From assembly GCA_947453195.1 (NCBI GenBank), contig CANGFO010000001.1, forward strand, positions 1 through 64,000: a stretch of 64,000 bases of DNA, given 5' to 3'. Within the stretch, counting starts at the first letter, position 1. Each line of letters begins with the position of its first letter. The notes below the pieces were generated by a model. The model was not told the DNA's origin. It saw nothing but the letters and a program-made list of their open reading frames with translations, and did not search any database. Of this stretch, positions 44,951-53,272 are shown piece after piece. Both the position numbers and the translations under genes were made by a program. This DNA is from Flavobacteriaceae bacterium (lineage in GTDB: Bacteria > Bacteroidota > Bacteroidia > Flavobacteriales > Flavobacteriaceae).

Positions 44951-45790
44951 ATGAAACAAATTAGTATTCTTGGTTGTGGTTGGTTGGGATTTCCTTTAGC
45001 AAAATCATTGCTTCAAAAAGGGTATTCAATTAACGGATCTACTACTTCTTCAGAGAAAATTTCGGTGCTTGAACATGCAGGAGTTGTCCCGTTTTTAATC
45101 GAATTATCTGATGTCAATATTAAAGGCGAAATGGATTCCTTTTTGGAAAATTCCGAAATTCTAATTATTGATATACCTCCTAAATTGCGTGGAGATTCTT
45201 CTGATCCTTCTATAGGGCTCAGCAAGACATTTGTAGAAAAGATTCAAAATTTGATTCCGTTTATTGAAAAATCTTCGGTGAAGAAAGTGCTTTTTGTGAG
45301 TTCAACTTCGGTGTATGCAGATGAAAATGCAACGCTTACCGAAGAATACATTCCCAATCCAGATACCGAAAGCGGAAAACAATTATTAGAAGCAGAAAGG
45401 CTTTTGCAAAGCAATGAAAAATTTGAAACCGCTGTTATTCGTTTTGGAGGTTTGATTGGATCAGATCGGCACCCGATAAAATTTCTTTCTGGCAAAACCA
45501 ATATTGAAAATCCGGATGCGCCAATTAATTTAATTCATCAGGAAGATTGCATCGGAATTATTGAAAAAATTATTCGGGAGGCTCAAAATGAATCTTTCAG
45601 TTGGAACGAAACCTTTAATGCGGTTGCGCCCTTTCATCCCACCCGAAAGAAATATTACACTCAAAAAGCAATTGAATTCAACTTGCCTTTGCCACATTTT
45701 AATGAAAGCAAACCTTCTATCGGAAAATTAATACAAAGCGAAAAAGTAGAACGCGTTTTAGGTTATTCGTTCCCCAAAAATAATTTATAA
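44951..45790 (+). CDS. SDR-type NAD(P)-dependent epimerase/dehydratase-like protein (YeeZ-like)
   Basis: The 279-residue cytosolic protein has the Rossmann signature ISILGCGWLGFPLAKSLLQKG, LFVSSTSVYADENATLTEE with a Ser in the catalytic strand, and RFGGLIGSDRHPIKFLSG. The usual YxxxK is not clear, so catalysis is uncertain. It resembles the YeeZ-like atypical extended SDRs, whose substrates are unknown. It begins two bases after the M28 gene and ends before a strong terminator, so it closes a three-gene run. Confidence 0.85.
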   Translation: MKQISILGCGWLGFPLAKSLLQKGYSINGSTTSSEKISVLEHAGVVPFLIELSDVNIKGEMDSFLENSEILIIDIPPKLRGDSSDPSIGLSKTFVEKIQNLIPFIEKSSVKKVLFVSSTSVYADENATLTEEYIPNPDTESGKQLLEAERLLQSNEKFETAVIRFGGLIGSDRHPIKFLSGKTNIENPDAPINLIHQEDCIGIIEKIIREAQNESFSWNETFNAVAPFHPTRKKYYTQKAIEFNLPLPHFNESKPSIGKLIQSEKVERVLGYSFPKNNL

Positions 45791-45820
45791 AAAAAAGGCG
45801 CAATTTCTTGCGCCTTTTTA
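45790..45820. terminator. bidirectional terminator
   Basis: The stem AAAAAGGCGCAA, loop TTTC, TTGCGCCTTTTT can serve the SDR gene on plus and the M13 peptidase on minus. Confidence 0.9.
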
Positions 45821-45835
45821 CTTATTCTATTTTGA

Positions 45836-47890
45836 TTACCAGATTTTAACTCGTTTTTCTGGAGCTACATACATTCCGTCACCTTCTTTAATATCAAATG
45901 CTTGAAAGAACGTATCTAGGTTTGTAAGCGGCACATAGGCACGGTACATACCTGGTGAATGCGGATCGGTTTTCACTTGATTCTTCAAAGCTTCATCCCG
46001 GATTTTACTTCTCCAAATGGTTGCCCAAGAAATAAATAAACGTTGTTCTGGAGTGTATCCGTCAATTAACCCTGGATTTCCATTTTCTTTTAGGTACAAT
46101 TGTAACCCGTCATAAGCAGCATTAATTCCACCTAAATCTCCAATGTTTTCTCCTAATGTAAATTTACCGTCAACATGAGTTCCTGGAAGTGGCTCTAAAG
46201 CTGAATATTGATCTGCTAAAGCTCCGCCTAAAGCAGTAAATTTAGCTAAATCATCTGCGGTCCACCAATCAATTAAATTTCCGTCTGCGTTGAAAGTAGC
46301 TCCTTCATCATCAAAACCATGCGAAATTTCATGTCCAATAACTGCTCCAATTCCACCATAATTTACCGCTTCGTCTGCTTTATAATCATAGAAAGGTGGT
46401 TGTAAGATTGCAGCTGGAAATACAATTTCGTTATACGATGGATTGTAGTAAGCATTTACCGTTTGTGGGGACATTCCCCACTCGGTTTTATCAACTGGTT
46501 TACCCAATTTAGCTAAATCTTTTTGCCATCCCCAACTAGAAACATTTTTCATATTTTCAAAATAGCTTCCGCCTTCCGCTGGACTTTTTACTACCATTGC
46601 AGAGTAATCTTCCCATTTGTCTGGATAACCAATTTTGATGGTTAATTTTTCTAATTTTTCAATTGCTTTAGTTTTAGTTTCAGGAGACATCCAAGTCAAA
46701 TTATTAATTCTTGCTCTGTAAGCACGAATAATATTTTGAATCATGTTATAAGCTTTCGTTTTAGCCTCTGCTGGGAACATTTTCTCTACGTATAATTTAC
46801 CTAATGATTCACCAACAGTTCCATTTACAACCTGCAATGCTTTTTCATGACGCGGTCTTTGTTTTAAAGCACCTGTTAAAGCTTTACCATAAAACTCCCA
46901 GTTAGCAGTTTCAATTTCTGTAGAAAGTTGTCCTGCAGCGCTTCTCAATAACATCCAACGCATGTAAGCTTTCCAATCTTCCACTTTATTTTCAGCAAAT
47001 ATAGTTTGCAAAGCAGTCATATATCTTGGTTGTGATATATTTACAGTATCTACTTTTGCAATTCCGATTCCTTTCAAATAAGAATTCCAATCCATGATTG
47101 GCACCATTTTTTTCAAATCGGAAATAGCCGTTGGATTGTATTGTTTTTTACTATCTCTACGTTCTACTCTGTCTAATCTTGGTTTAGACATTTGAATTTC
47201 TAATGCAAGGATTTTCTCTGCATTTTCTTTTGCTTGAGCCGGAGTTTCTCCGATGTATTGAAGCATTTTAGCCACATGCAATACATATTTTTCTCTTTTT
47301 TCTTTAGAATCTTTATCTTCAGAAACATAATAATCTCTATCTGGCAATCCTAAAGATCCAGGTCCTAAGCTTACTACATTTCGGTTACTGTTTTTTTCAT
47401 CAGCTCCAATTCCGAAACCAAAAAAACCAGCACCTCCACCAACAGCTTCGGTCTCCATTAATAATTTTTGCAAATCTGCAGTATTTTTAATGGCATTAAT
47501 TTTAGCTAAATCTGCCTGAATTGGTTTAATCCCTTGCTTGTTTCTAGCCACAGTATCCATAACCGATTTGTAGATGTTAATCGCTTTTCCTTGATCGGTA
47601 TTCGATTTGTATTTTGGATCTTTTGATGCAGCATTCAAAATTGCTAAGGCATCTTTATCGGTATTTTGACGCAATTCGTCAAAACTTCCCCAACGGGTTT
47701 TATCTGCAGGGATTGCAGTGTTTTTTAGCCAAGTTCCATTAACAAATTGAAAGAAATTGTCATTTGGACGCACCGATTTATCCATCAAATCAACTGCAAT
47801 ACCTGGTTTTTTTTGTTGTGCAATTCCTTGACTTAAGGATAATAATCCTGCTGCCAAAAAGCCCAACTTAATTGAAGTCTGTATTTTCAT
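45836..47890 (-). CDS. pepO: M13 family zinc endopeptidase (PepO/neprilysin-like), exported
   Basis: The 684-residue exported endopeptidase has a signal sequence (IKLGFLAAGLLSLSQGIAQQ) and the M13 N-terminal hallmark PNDNFFQFVNGTWLKN. Near residue 530 it has the zinc motif VIGHEISHGFDDEGATF, and 60 residues later ENIGDLGGINAAYDG with the third zinc ligand Glu. NAYYNPSYNEIVFPAAIL also matches the family. The C-terminal W is typical. The track start is eight codons too early; MKIQTSIKL at 47890 places the signal peptide. Monocistronic. Confidence 0.95.
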   Translation of the reverse strand: MKIQTSIKLGFLAAGLLSLSQGIAQQKKPGIAVDLMDKSVRPNDNFFQFVNGTWLKNTAIPADKTRWGSFDELRQNTDKDALAILNAASKDPKYKSNTDQGKAINIYKSVMDTVARNKQGIKPIQADLAKINAIKNTADLQKLLMETEAVGGGAGFFGFGIGADEKNSNRNVVSLGPGSLGLPDRDYYVSEDKDSKEKREKYVLHVAKMLQYIGETPAQAKENAEKILALEIQMSKPRLDRVERRDSKKQYNPTAISDLKKMVPIMDWNSYLKGIGIAKVDTVNISQPRYMTALQTIFAENKVEDWKAYMRWMLLRSAAGQLSTEIETANWEFYGKALTGALKQRPRHEKALQVVNGTVGESLGKLYVEKMFPAEAKTKAYNMIQNIIRAYRARINNLTWMSPETKTKAIEKLEKLTIKIGYPDKWEDYSAMVVKSPAEGGSYFENMKNVSSWGWQKDLAKLGKPVDKTEWGMSPQTVNAYYNPSYNEIVFPAAILQPPFYDYKADEAVNYGGIGAVIGHEISHGFDDEGATFNADGNLIDWWTADDLAKFTALGGALADQYSALEPLPGTHVDGKFTLGENIGDLGGINAAYDGLQLYLKENGNPGLIDGYTPEQRLFISWATIWRSKIRDEALKNQVKTDPHSPGMYRAYVPLTNLDTFFQAFDIKEGDGMYVAPEKRVKIW

Positions 47891-47913
47891 ATTATAATTA
47901 TTGATTGTTTCCA

Positions 47914-47921
47914 CAAATCTA
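47914..47921 (-). promoter_or_regulatory. -7 box of the M13 peptidase gene
   Basis: TAGATTTG on the minus strand, 23 bases before the ATG, with a TTG about 16 bases upstream. Confidence 0.45.
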
Positions 47922-48004
47922 TTAATTTTTGATAAACCAAATGAAAAAAATCAAATAATCTAACTGAGCTGATAAAACTATTTTTATAAAAATGACTTGT
48001 TTTG

Positions 48005-48012
48005 TACCTTTG
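48005..48012 (+). promoter_or_regulatory. -7 box of the SCO gene
   Basis: TACCTTTG, ten bases before the ATG, with a nine-A run between. No -33 element was found. Confidence 0.5.
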
Positions 48013-48022
48013 AAAAAAAAAG

Positions 48023-48718
48023 ATGTTACGCAAACTTAAAGAATACCGAATATTTGTAGGCTTTTTTGTGGTATTTTCCATAATCACTATAACTGCTTTT
48101 TACACGGTATTGAAGCCAAAAAAATCACTACCAATTTTCAATCCAAGTGATGTTAATCCAGAAATGGTAGATTCAACCGTTCAATATGTTGCTTTAGATC
48201 ACACCATTGCAGATTTTTCGTTTACCAATCAAAACGGAAAAACCATCACTCAAAAAGACTATGAAGGGAAAATTTATGTAGCTGATTTTTTCTTTACTAC
48301 GTGCCGTTCTATTTGTCCAAAAATGGCCAATAATATGGTTTGGCTGCAAAATCAAATTAAGAATAATCCAAAGGTAATGTTGCTTTCGCATTCGGTTACA
48401 CCGGATATTGATAGCGTTTCGGTATTAAAAAAATACGCCCTGGAAAAAGGAGTTATCGACAGCAAATGGAACTTAGTAACGGGTAACAAAAAAGACATTT
48501 ATTACATTGCCCGAAAATCATATTTAGCAGTTAAAACCGGAAACCCATCCGAAATGTATGATATGGTGCACACCGAAAATTTTGTTTTAATTGATTCCAA
48601 AAGACGCGTTCGCGGTTTTTACGACGGCACCAATCTAGATGGCCCAACCGAACCTGGAATTAAAAATGTAAAACAACTATTAGAAGATATTAATTTTCTT
48701 TGTTCGGAAAAAGAGTAA
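48023..48718 (+). CDS. SCO1/SenC-family thioredoxin-fold copper chaperone
   Basis: SCO proteins help load the CuA centre of cytochrome c oxidase or act as thiol redox proteins in the periplasm. The 231-residue product has an N-terminal membrane anchor (about 10-30), then a thioredoxin fold with the copper-binding CxxxC in FFTTCRSICPKMANNM and the ligand His in MVHTENFVLID. ADFSFTNQNGKTITQKDYEG is typical of the family. No oxidase genes are adjacent; the neighbour is the feo operon. Confidence 0.92.
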   Translation: MLRKLKEYRIFVGFFVVFSIITITAFYTVLKPKKSLPIFNPSDVNPEMVDSTVQYVALDHTIADFSFTNQNGKTITQKDYEGKIYVADFFFTTCRSICPKMANNMVWLQNQIKNNPKVMLLSHSVTPDIDSVSVLKKYALEKGVIDSKWNLVTGNKKDIYYIARKSYLAVKTGNPSEMYDMVHTENFVLIDSKRRVRGFYDGTNLDGPTEPGIKNVKQLLEDINFLCSEKE

Positions 48719-48769
48719 AAAAATAATTGGAAACCTAACAATTATCATAGAATTTTCATTGCAAATACC

Positions 48770-48777
48770 TACTTTTG
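48770..48777 (+). promoter_or_regulatory. -7 box of the feo operon
   Basis: TACTTTTG, 26 bases before the GTG start of feoA. No iron-box palindrome was recognised in the short leader. Confidence 0.45.
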
Positions 48778-48803
48778 TATTTTAATTCAATCTAAATAAA
48801 GAC

Positions 48804-49046
48804 GTGCAAATTACCGTTGGAGATCTTAAAATTGGGCAAAAAGGCATCATCGTTGACTTTGACGTGGATACTATTCCGTTAAAATTACTCGAAATGGGTT
48901 GCTTGCCGGGCAATACGATTGAATTGATTCAAATTGCACCCTTTGGTTGCCCGCTGTATTTTAATGTAAACGATTCGCATGTCGCCATTCGATTAGAAAC
49001 AGCCAAAGAAATTAAGGTAGTCGTTAATAATTCTGATAATGACTAA
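48804..49046 (+). CDS. feoA: FeoA ferrous iron transport accessory protein
   Basis: FeoA is a small SH3-like cytosolic protein that supports FeoB. The 80-residue product has LKIGQKGIIVDF, KLLEMGCLPGNTIELIQIAPFGCPLYF and HVAIRLETAKEI, the standard FeoA pattern. The start is GTG, placed because MQITVGDLK is the expected beginning. Its last eight bases overlap the feoB start, so the two are coupled. Confidence 0.94.
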   Translation: MQITVGDLKIGQKGIIVDFDVDTIPLKLLEMGCLPGNTIELIQIAPFGCPLYFNVNDSHVAIRLETAKEIKVVVNNSDND

Positions 49047-51129
49047 AGACACCATAAAAGTTGCGCTAATAGGAAATCCAAATACTGGAAAAACTTCGGT
49101 TTTTAACCAGCTTACCGGCTTGCACCAACAAGTTGGGAATTACCCTGGAATCACCGTAGAAAAGAAAATTGGTGCTTGTAAACTCAACGAAACTACCAAA
49201 GCAACTATCATTGATTTACCCGGAACTTACAGTTTAAACGCTAGTTCTATTGATGAAAATGTAGTGATTGAATTGCTCTTAAATAAAAAAGATGAAAACT
49301 ATCCCGATGTAGTGGTGGTGGTCTCTGAAGTAGAAAATTTAAAACGAAACCTGCTTCTATTTACTCAAATAAAAGATTTAGAAATCCCAACTATTTTGGT
49401 CATCAATATGAGTGACCGAATGCAACTAAAAGGGATTGAATTAAATATTCCGTTTCTTGAAAAACAGCTGCAAACCAAAATAGCTTTGGTGAGTTCTAGA
49501 AAAAACATCGGAATTGAAAAAATAAAAGAACTGATTCTCAATTACCAATCGCTTCCTACATTACCTTGCTTAAATGCTTCTTCTATTGATCCAGATTATT
49601 TTGAGAAATTAAAAAAAACATTTCCAAATCAACTGGTATACAAACTTTGGTTGGTGATTACCCAAGATGTAAATTTCTTGAATTTAGAAAGAAACGAAAT
49701 GAAAAGTTCGTTTACCAAATCGCATGCCGACCTGAAGCAATTACAACAAAAGGAAACCATCAAGCGCTACCAATTTATAAACGAAACTTTAAAATTAGGT
49801 CAGAAAATTGATCAATCAAAAGCCACCGATGTAAGAGCAAAACTGGATCGGGTGTTGACACACAAAGTTTTTGGTTACCTGATTTTCTTTGTCATATTAT
49901 TTGGAATCTTTCAATCTATTTTTGATTGGAGCAGTATTCCAATGGATTATATTGATCGCTCCTTTGCCGATTTGGCTTCTTATGCCAAAATGAATTTGCC
50001 TGCAGGCGAATTTACGAACCTAATTAGCGAAGGGATCATCCCGGGGATTGGCGGAATCTTAATATTTATTCCACAAATTGCCTTCTTATTTCTGTTTATT
50101 TCTGTTTTAGAAGAAAGCGGATATATGAGTCGAGTAGTTTTTTTAATGGATAAAATCATGCGAAGATTCGGACTTTCTGGAAAAAGCATCGTGCCGTTAA
50201 TTTCAGGAACTGCTTGTGCCATTCCGGCTATTATGGGTGCCCGAAACATTGAAAACTGGAAAGAACGATTAATCACTATTTTGGTAACGCCTTTCATTAC
50301 ATGCTCAGCAAGATTACCGGTTTATGCCATATTAATCTCCTTAATAATTCCGCAACAACGAATTTTTGGCTTCCTTAGTTTACAAGGATTAACCCTTATG
50401 GTATTGTATCTTTTAGGTTTTGGAGTAGCAATATTATCGGCTTATATTTTGAATAAAATTTTGAAAATAAGTTCCAAATCCTATTTCGTGGTTGAAATGC
50501 CTAGTTATAAAATTCCGTTATTTAAAAATGTTGCTATTAATATTTTAGAAAAAACCAAAGCATTTGTTTTTGGTGCTGGAAAAATCATTTTAGCAATTTC
50601 AATTATCCTTTGGTTTTTAGGTTCTCATGGGCCTCAAGCATCTTTTGGAAATGCTGAAAAAATAATTTCTAAACAAACCGAATTAAACTCTGAAAATCGA
50701 GAAAACCTAATTAGTGAATACAAACTAGAACATTCTTATATTGGAATCATAGGAAAATCTATTGAGCCCGCAATTAAACCATTGGGTTACGATTGGAAAA
50801 TAGGAATTGCTGTCGTGAGTTCTTTTGCTGCGCGCGAAGTCTTTGTAGGAACATTAGCAACTATTTACAGCGTTGGAAGCCATAGTGATGAAGAAGCTAC
50901 CATTAAAGAACAAATGAAAAATGAAGTTCGCGAAGATGGCAGTAAAACTTTTACATTTGCTACCGGGGTTTCCCTTTTGCTATTTTATGCTTTTGCAATG
51001 CAATGCGTGAGTACTTTAGCGATTGTGAAAAAAGAAACAAATTCTTGGAGATGGCCTATTATTCAATTGATATTTATGAGTGGATTTGCATATATAACCG
51101 CACTTTTAACTTATCAATTTATAAAATAA
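49039..51129 (+). CDS. feoB: FeoB ferrous iron transporter
   Basis: FeoB is the inner-membrane Fe(II) importer with an N-terminal G protein domain. In the 696-residue product I see GNPNTGKTSVFNQLTG (G1), GNYPGITVEKK (G2), DLPGTYSLNASSIDENV (G3) and NMSD (G4). The membrane part has Gate-type repeats (GISGILIFIP-like IPGIGGILIFIPQIAFLFLF, VPLISGTACAIPAIMGAR, PFITCSARLPVYAILI) and a cytosol-facing Cys in the pore segments. The C-terminus is membrane embedded; no FeoC fusion is present. It lies in an operon with feoA and, downstream, a barrel protein and a Cys-rich micropeptide. Confidence 0.96.
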   Translation: MTKDTIKVALIGNPNTGKTSVFNQLTGLHQQVGNYPGITVEKKIGACKLNETTKATIIDLPGTYSLNASSIDENVVIELLLNKKDENYPDVVVVVSEVENLKRNLLLFTQIKDLEIPTILVINMSDRMQLKGIELNIPFLEKQLQTKIALVSSRKNIGIEKIKELILNYQSLPTLPCLNASSIDPDYFEKLKKTFPNQLVYKLWLVITQDVNFLNLERNEMKSSFTKSHADLKQLQQKETIKRYQFINETLKLGQKIDQSKATDVRAKLDRVLTHKVFGYLIFFVILFGIFQSIFDWSSIPMDYIDRSFADLASYAKMNLPAGEFTNLISEGIIPGIGGILIFIPQIAFLFLFISVLEESGYMSRVVFLMDKIMRRFGLSGKSIVPLISGTACAIPAIMGARNIENWKERLITILVTPFITCSARLPVYAILISLIIPQQRIFGFLSLQGLTLMVLYLLGFGVAILSAYILNKILKISSKSYFVVEMPSYKIPLFKNVAINILEKTKAFVFGAGKIILAISIILWFLGSHGPQASFGNAEKIISKQTELNSENRENLISEYKLEHSYIGIIGKSIEPAIKPLGYDWKIGIAVVSSFAAREVFVGTLATIYSVGSHSDEEATIKEQMKNEVREDGSKTFTFATGVSLLLFYAFAMQCVSTLAIVKKETNSWRWPIIQLIFMSGFAYITALLTYQFIK

Positions 51130-51170
51130 TATTGGTATTGTTTTTGACAATTCTTCTAAAAATTATTTTT

Positions 51171-52016
51171 ATGAAAAAAACAGCACTTCTTATATTTTGT
51201 TTTATGTGTTTTACCTCCTTTGGGCAAAATAAAATTAATAAATCTAAAAATGAACTAAAATCCGGCGGTTCAAATTCTAATCCAAGTAGCACCTCTTATT
51301 CTAATTCTTCAAGCACTTCCAAATCTAAATCTACTAATAACGACAGTGTTTTAGGTGGAGCAATAGCTGATATTTTATTTTATGCTTCTTATGGAGTTTT
51401 TAAATATGGAATTATTGGTGATTATAAAAATGAAGACCATTTAAACAGTCATTTGACTACCTACCCTTATTACAATGGAAAATCAGGGAATTTTGAAAGT
51501 GCAGATACTCTTTCTGTTTCTAAGAATAAAGCAAGATTAGATCTTGAAAATAATTTTGTTTACAACAGCAGTTCCTTATTTGGAAATCATTTAAAAGCTA
51601 AAATTCGACCTTTTCAATACTTTTATTTACAATCTGATTTTCACCAACTTTTCGAAATTGATAAAATCGATAATACAGCAAGCCGACTTTCAATTTTTCA
51701 ATTTAATATTAATTACGATCGAATTCGGTTGGAAAAATTTAATTTTGGTTGGAGTTTAGGAGCTACCTATGTAGGGAATGAAGTGAAAAAAGCAGGGCTT
51801 GCTTGTGGAATAAACACAGAATATTTTATGGGAAATAGAATTAGTTTTTTGGCTGCAGCCAAATGGAGTCAAATTAATGGATTACCCGTAAACACCTATG
51901 AATTACAAGGAAAATTTCACAAAAAGAATTACTTTTTTTCTTTAGGTATGGAACATTTAAAAATTGCAACCCCTACTTATTCTATGGTAGCGCTTGGTGG
52001 CGGAATTTATTTTTAA
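51171..52016 (+). CDS. putative outer-membrane barrel protein in the feo locus
   Basis: The 281-residue product has a signal peptide (KKTALLIFCFMCFTSFGQ), then a very Ser/Asn/Lys-rich linker (about 25-55), a short hydrophobic Gly/Ala segment, and a series of alternating strands rich in aromatic residues (FQYFYLQSDFHQLFEI, FGWSLGATYVGNEVKK). It ends GGGIYF, the terminal aromatic signature of an outer-membrane barrel. No family is recognised. The ORF track starts 56 codons upstream, inside feoB; the Met at 51171 gives a correct signal peptide. Position between feoB and the Cys-rich micropeptide suggests an iron-related role, which is inference. Confidence 0.75.
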   Translation: MKKTALLIFCFMCFTSFGQNKINKSKNELKSGGSNSNPSSTSYSNSSSTSKSKSTNNDSVLGGAIADILFYASYGVFKYGIIGDYKNEDHLNSHLTTYPYYNGKSGNFESADTLSVSKNKARLDLENNFVYNSSSLFGNHLKAKIRPFQYFYLQSDFHQLFEIDKIDNTASRLSIFQFNINYDRIRLEKFNFGWSLGATYVGNEVKKAGLACGINTEYFMGNRISFLAAAKWSQINGLPVNTYELQGKFHKKNYFFSLGMEHLKIATPTYSMVALGGGIYF

Positions 52017-52025
52017 TTTTATAAC

Positions 52026-52148
52026 ATGCAACAAATACTAGTTTACTTTGCTTTAGGGTTTGCTTTATCTTATTTATTGAATAAGTTTTTTGGAAAGAAA
52101 AAGCCGAAAAAAAATTGTGGTGATAAGGATGATTGTGGCTGTAATTAA
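52026..52148 (+). CDS. FeoB-associated Cys-rich membrane micropeptide (not in ORF track)
   Basis: A 40-residue ORF reads MQQILVYFALGFALSYLLNK followed by a Lys-rich stretch and CGDKDDCGC near the end. One N-terminal membrane helix plus a short C-terminal cysteine cluster is the pattern of the FeoB-associated Cys-rich membrane proteins (Pfam family of that name, which I believe is PF12669). It begins nine bases after the barrel gene and overlaps the convergent secreted-protein gene by four bases. It is too short for the track. The role in Fe(II) handling is known only by association. Confidence 0.82.
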   Translation: MQQILVYFALGFALSYLLNKFFGKKKPKKNCGDKDDCGCN

Positions 52149-52531
52149 TTTTCAAAAACAATAGAAATATATTGATTTTTGAATTTTACTATTTGCCCTT
52201 CTTTTGGATAGGGCACAACAGCAATTGATTTTATCTTTTTTGAATAATACTTTGCAAACCAGTTGAAATTTTCTTCCTTATTTTTTGCATTAAAAATGAG
52301 TGCTTTTTGCTCAAATAATTTCTTGTTTTTGTAGACTTTTATAACTACCGAAACTTCACCTGACCAAATGCAAGTAACTCCTTCAGGGCAACGAGAATCA
52401 TCAATAACACTTTGCAATCGCAAATAATATCCTATTTTTGGAATGCATTTTTTAGATGTGATTTTTATTTCGCTTTGCGCAAATAAAGAAATGCTACATA
52501 ATAAGGTAAGAATTACGAATAGTTTTTTCAT
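52145..52531 (-). CDS. small secreted protein with Cys-containing motif, unknown function
   Basis: The 128-residue product has a signal peptide (KKLFVILTLLCSISLFAQ), two Cys motifs in DDSRCPEGVTCIWSGEVSV and a third Cys in KKCIPKIGY. I have seen the SRCPxxVxCxWxG pattern in small secreted or lipoproteins in several phyla, but know no function. It is downstream of, and overlaps by four bases (ATGA) with, the DUF347-type membrane gene, so the two are probably coupled. Confidence 0.78.
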   Translation of the reverse strand: MKKLFVILTLLCSISLFAQSEIKITSKKCIPKIGYYLRLQSVIDDSRCPEGVTCIWSGEVSVVIKVYKNKKLFEQKALIFNAKNKEENFNWFAKYYSKKIKSIAVVPYPKEGQIVKFKNQYISIVFEN

Positions 52532-53268
52532 TTGCTCACTTTTTTAATAGTTCTATATACTGAAGTGTATATAACTAATATTAAAAGTAAGCAAAAAAGA
52601 ATTAAAGAAGATCCTATAGTCCCAAAATCTAACCCTCCTTTATTATGGCTTTTAGTTAATAAATCCCCAAAAGTTGCTCCGAATGGTCTTGTTAATACAA
52701 AAGCTAACCAAAATAATAACACTCTAGAAATTTTGGTAAAATAATAAGCTAACACAATTAGTACTAACAAACTTCCTGTTAAAATGGCTCCACCACTAAA
52801 ACCTAATCCAGAATCATCTGCCAAATAATCCCCAAGAGCGGTGCCTAAAGTATTTGAAAATAAAATTGCTGTCCAATAAAATAATTCTCCTCGTTTAGAA
52901 TTTATATCGGTGACGGATAATGATTTTTCAACTTTGTGCCAAATAAACAAGGTTATGCATAACAATAAAATCAAAATTGAACTCCCTAAGGCATAACCAA
53001 AACCTAAAGTTCTGTCCATAAAATCAGACATTGTAGTTCCTGCAGTGCTTGTGGAAAGTATAACTAACCAATAAATTGCTGGAACATGTTTTTTTATTGA
53101 AAGTTGTCCTATCAATGTGATTAAAAATCCTACAAATAATATAATTGTACTCAAGGCATAACCTACATTTAATGTCATTGAAAGCAAATCGCCAGCAGTT
53201 TCACCAAGTGTGGTGGCAACTATTTTCATTATCCAAAAAAGGAAGGTAATTTCAGGAATTTTCTTCAT
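52528..53268 (-). CDS. DUF347-type polytopic membrane protein (four-repeat)
   Basis: The 246-residue protein is built from four repeats with a Trp at the start of each hydrophobic unit and a G-T/D motif: FWIMKIVATTLGETAGDLLS, YWLVILSTSTAGTTMSDFMD, YWTAILFSNTLGTALGDYLA and FWLAFVLTRPFGATFGDLLT. About two membrane helices follow each, giving roughly eight. This matches the DUF347 repeat (COG4705) group of uncharacterised membrane proteins. It follows four bases after the Nramp-Usp gene and so belongs to the same unit, which suggests a link to divalent-metal transport (inference). Confidence 0.82.
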   Translation of the reverse strand: MKKIPEITFLFWIMKIVATTLGETAGDLLSMTLNVGYALSTIILFVGFLITLIGQLSIKKHVPAIYWLVILSTSTAGTTMSDFMDRTLGFGYALGSSILILLLCITLFIWHKVEKSLSVTDINSKRGELFYWTAILFSNTLGTALGDYLADDSGLGFSGGAILTGSLLVLIVLAYYFTKISRVLLFWLAFVLTRPFGATFGDLLTKSHNKGGLDFGTIGSSLILFCLLLILVIYTSVYRTIKKVSK

Positions 53269-53272
53269 TTAT

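Noticed and set aside
51003-51170. N-terminal extension of the feo-locus barrel protein
   Set aside because: The 56 extra codons overlap the feoB coding end in another frame; the internal Met gives a standard signal peptide.
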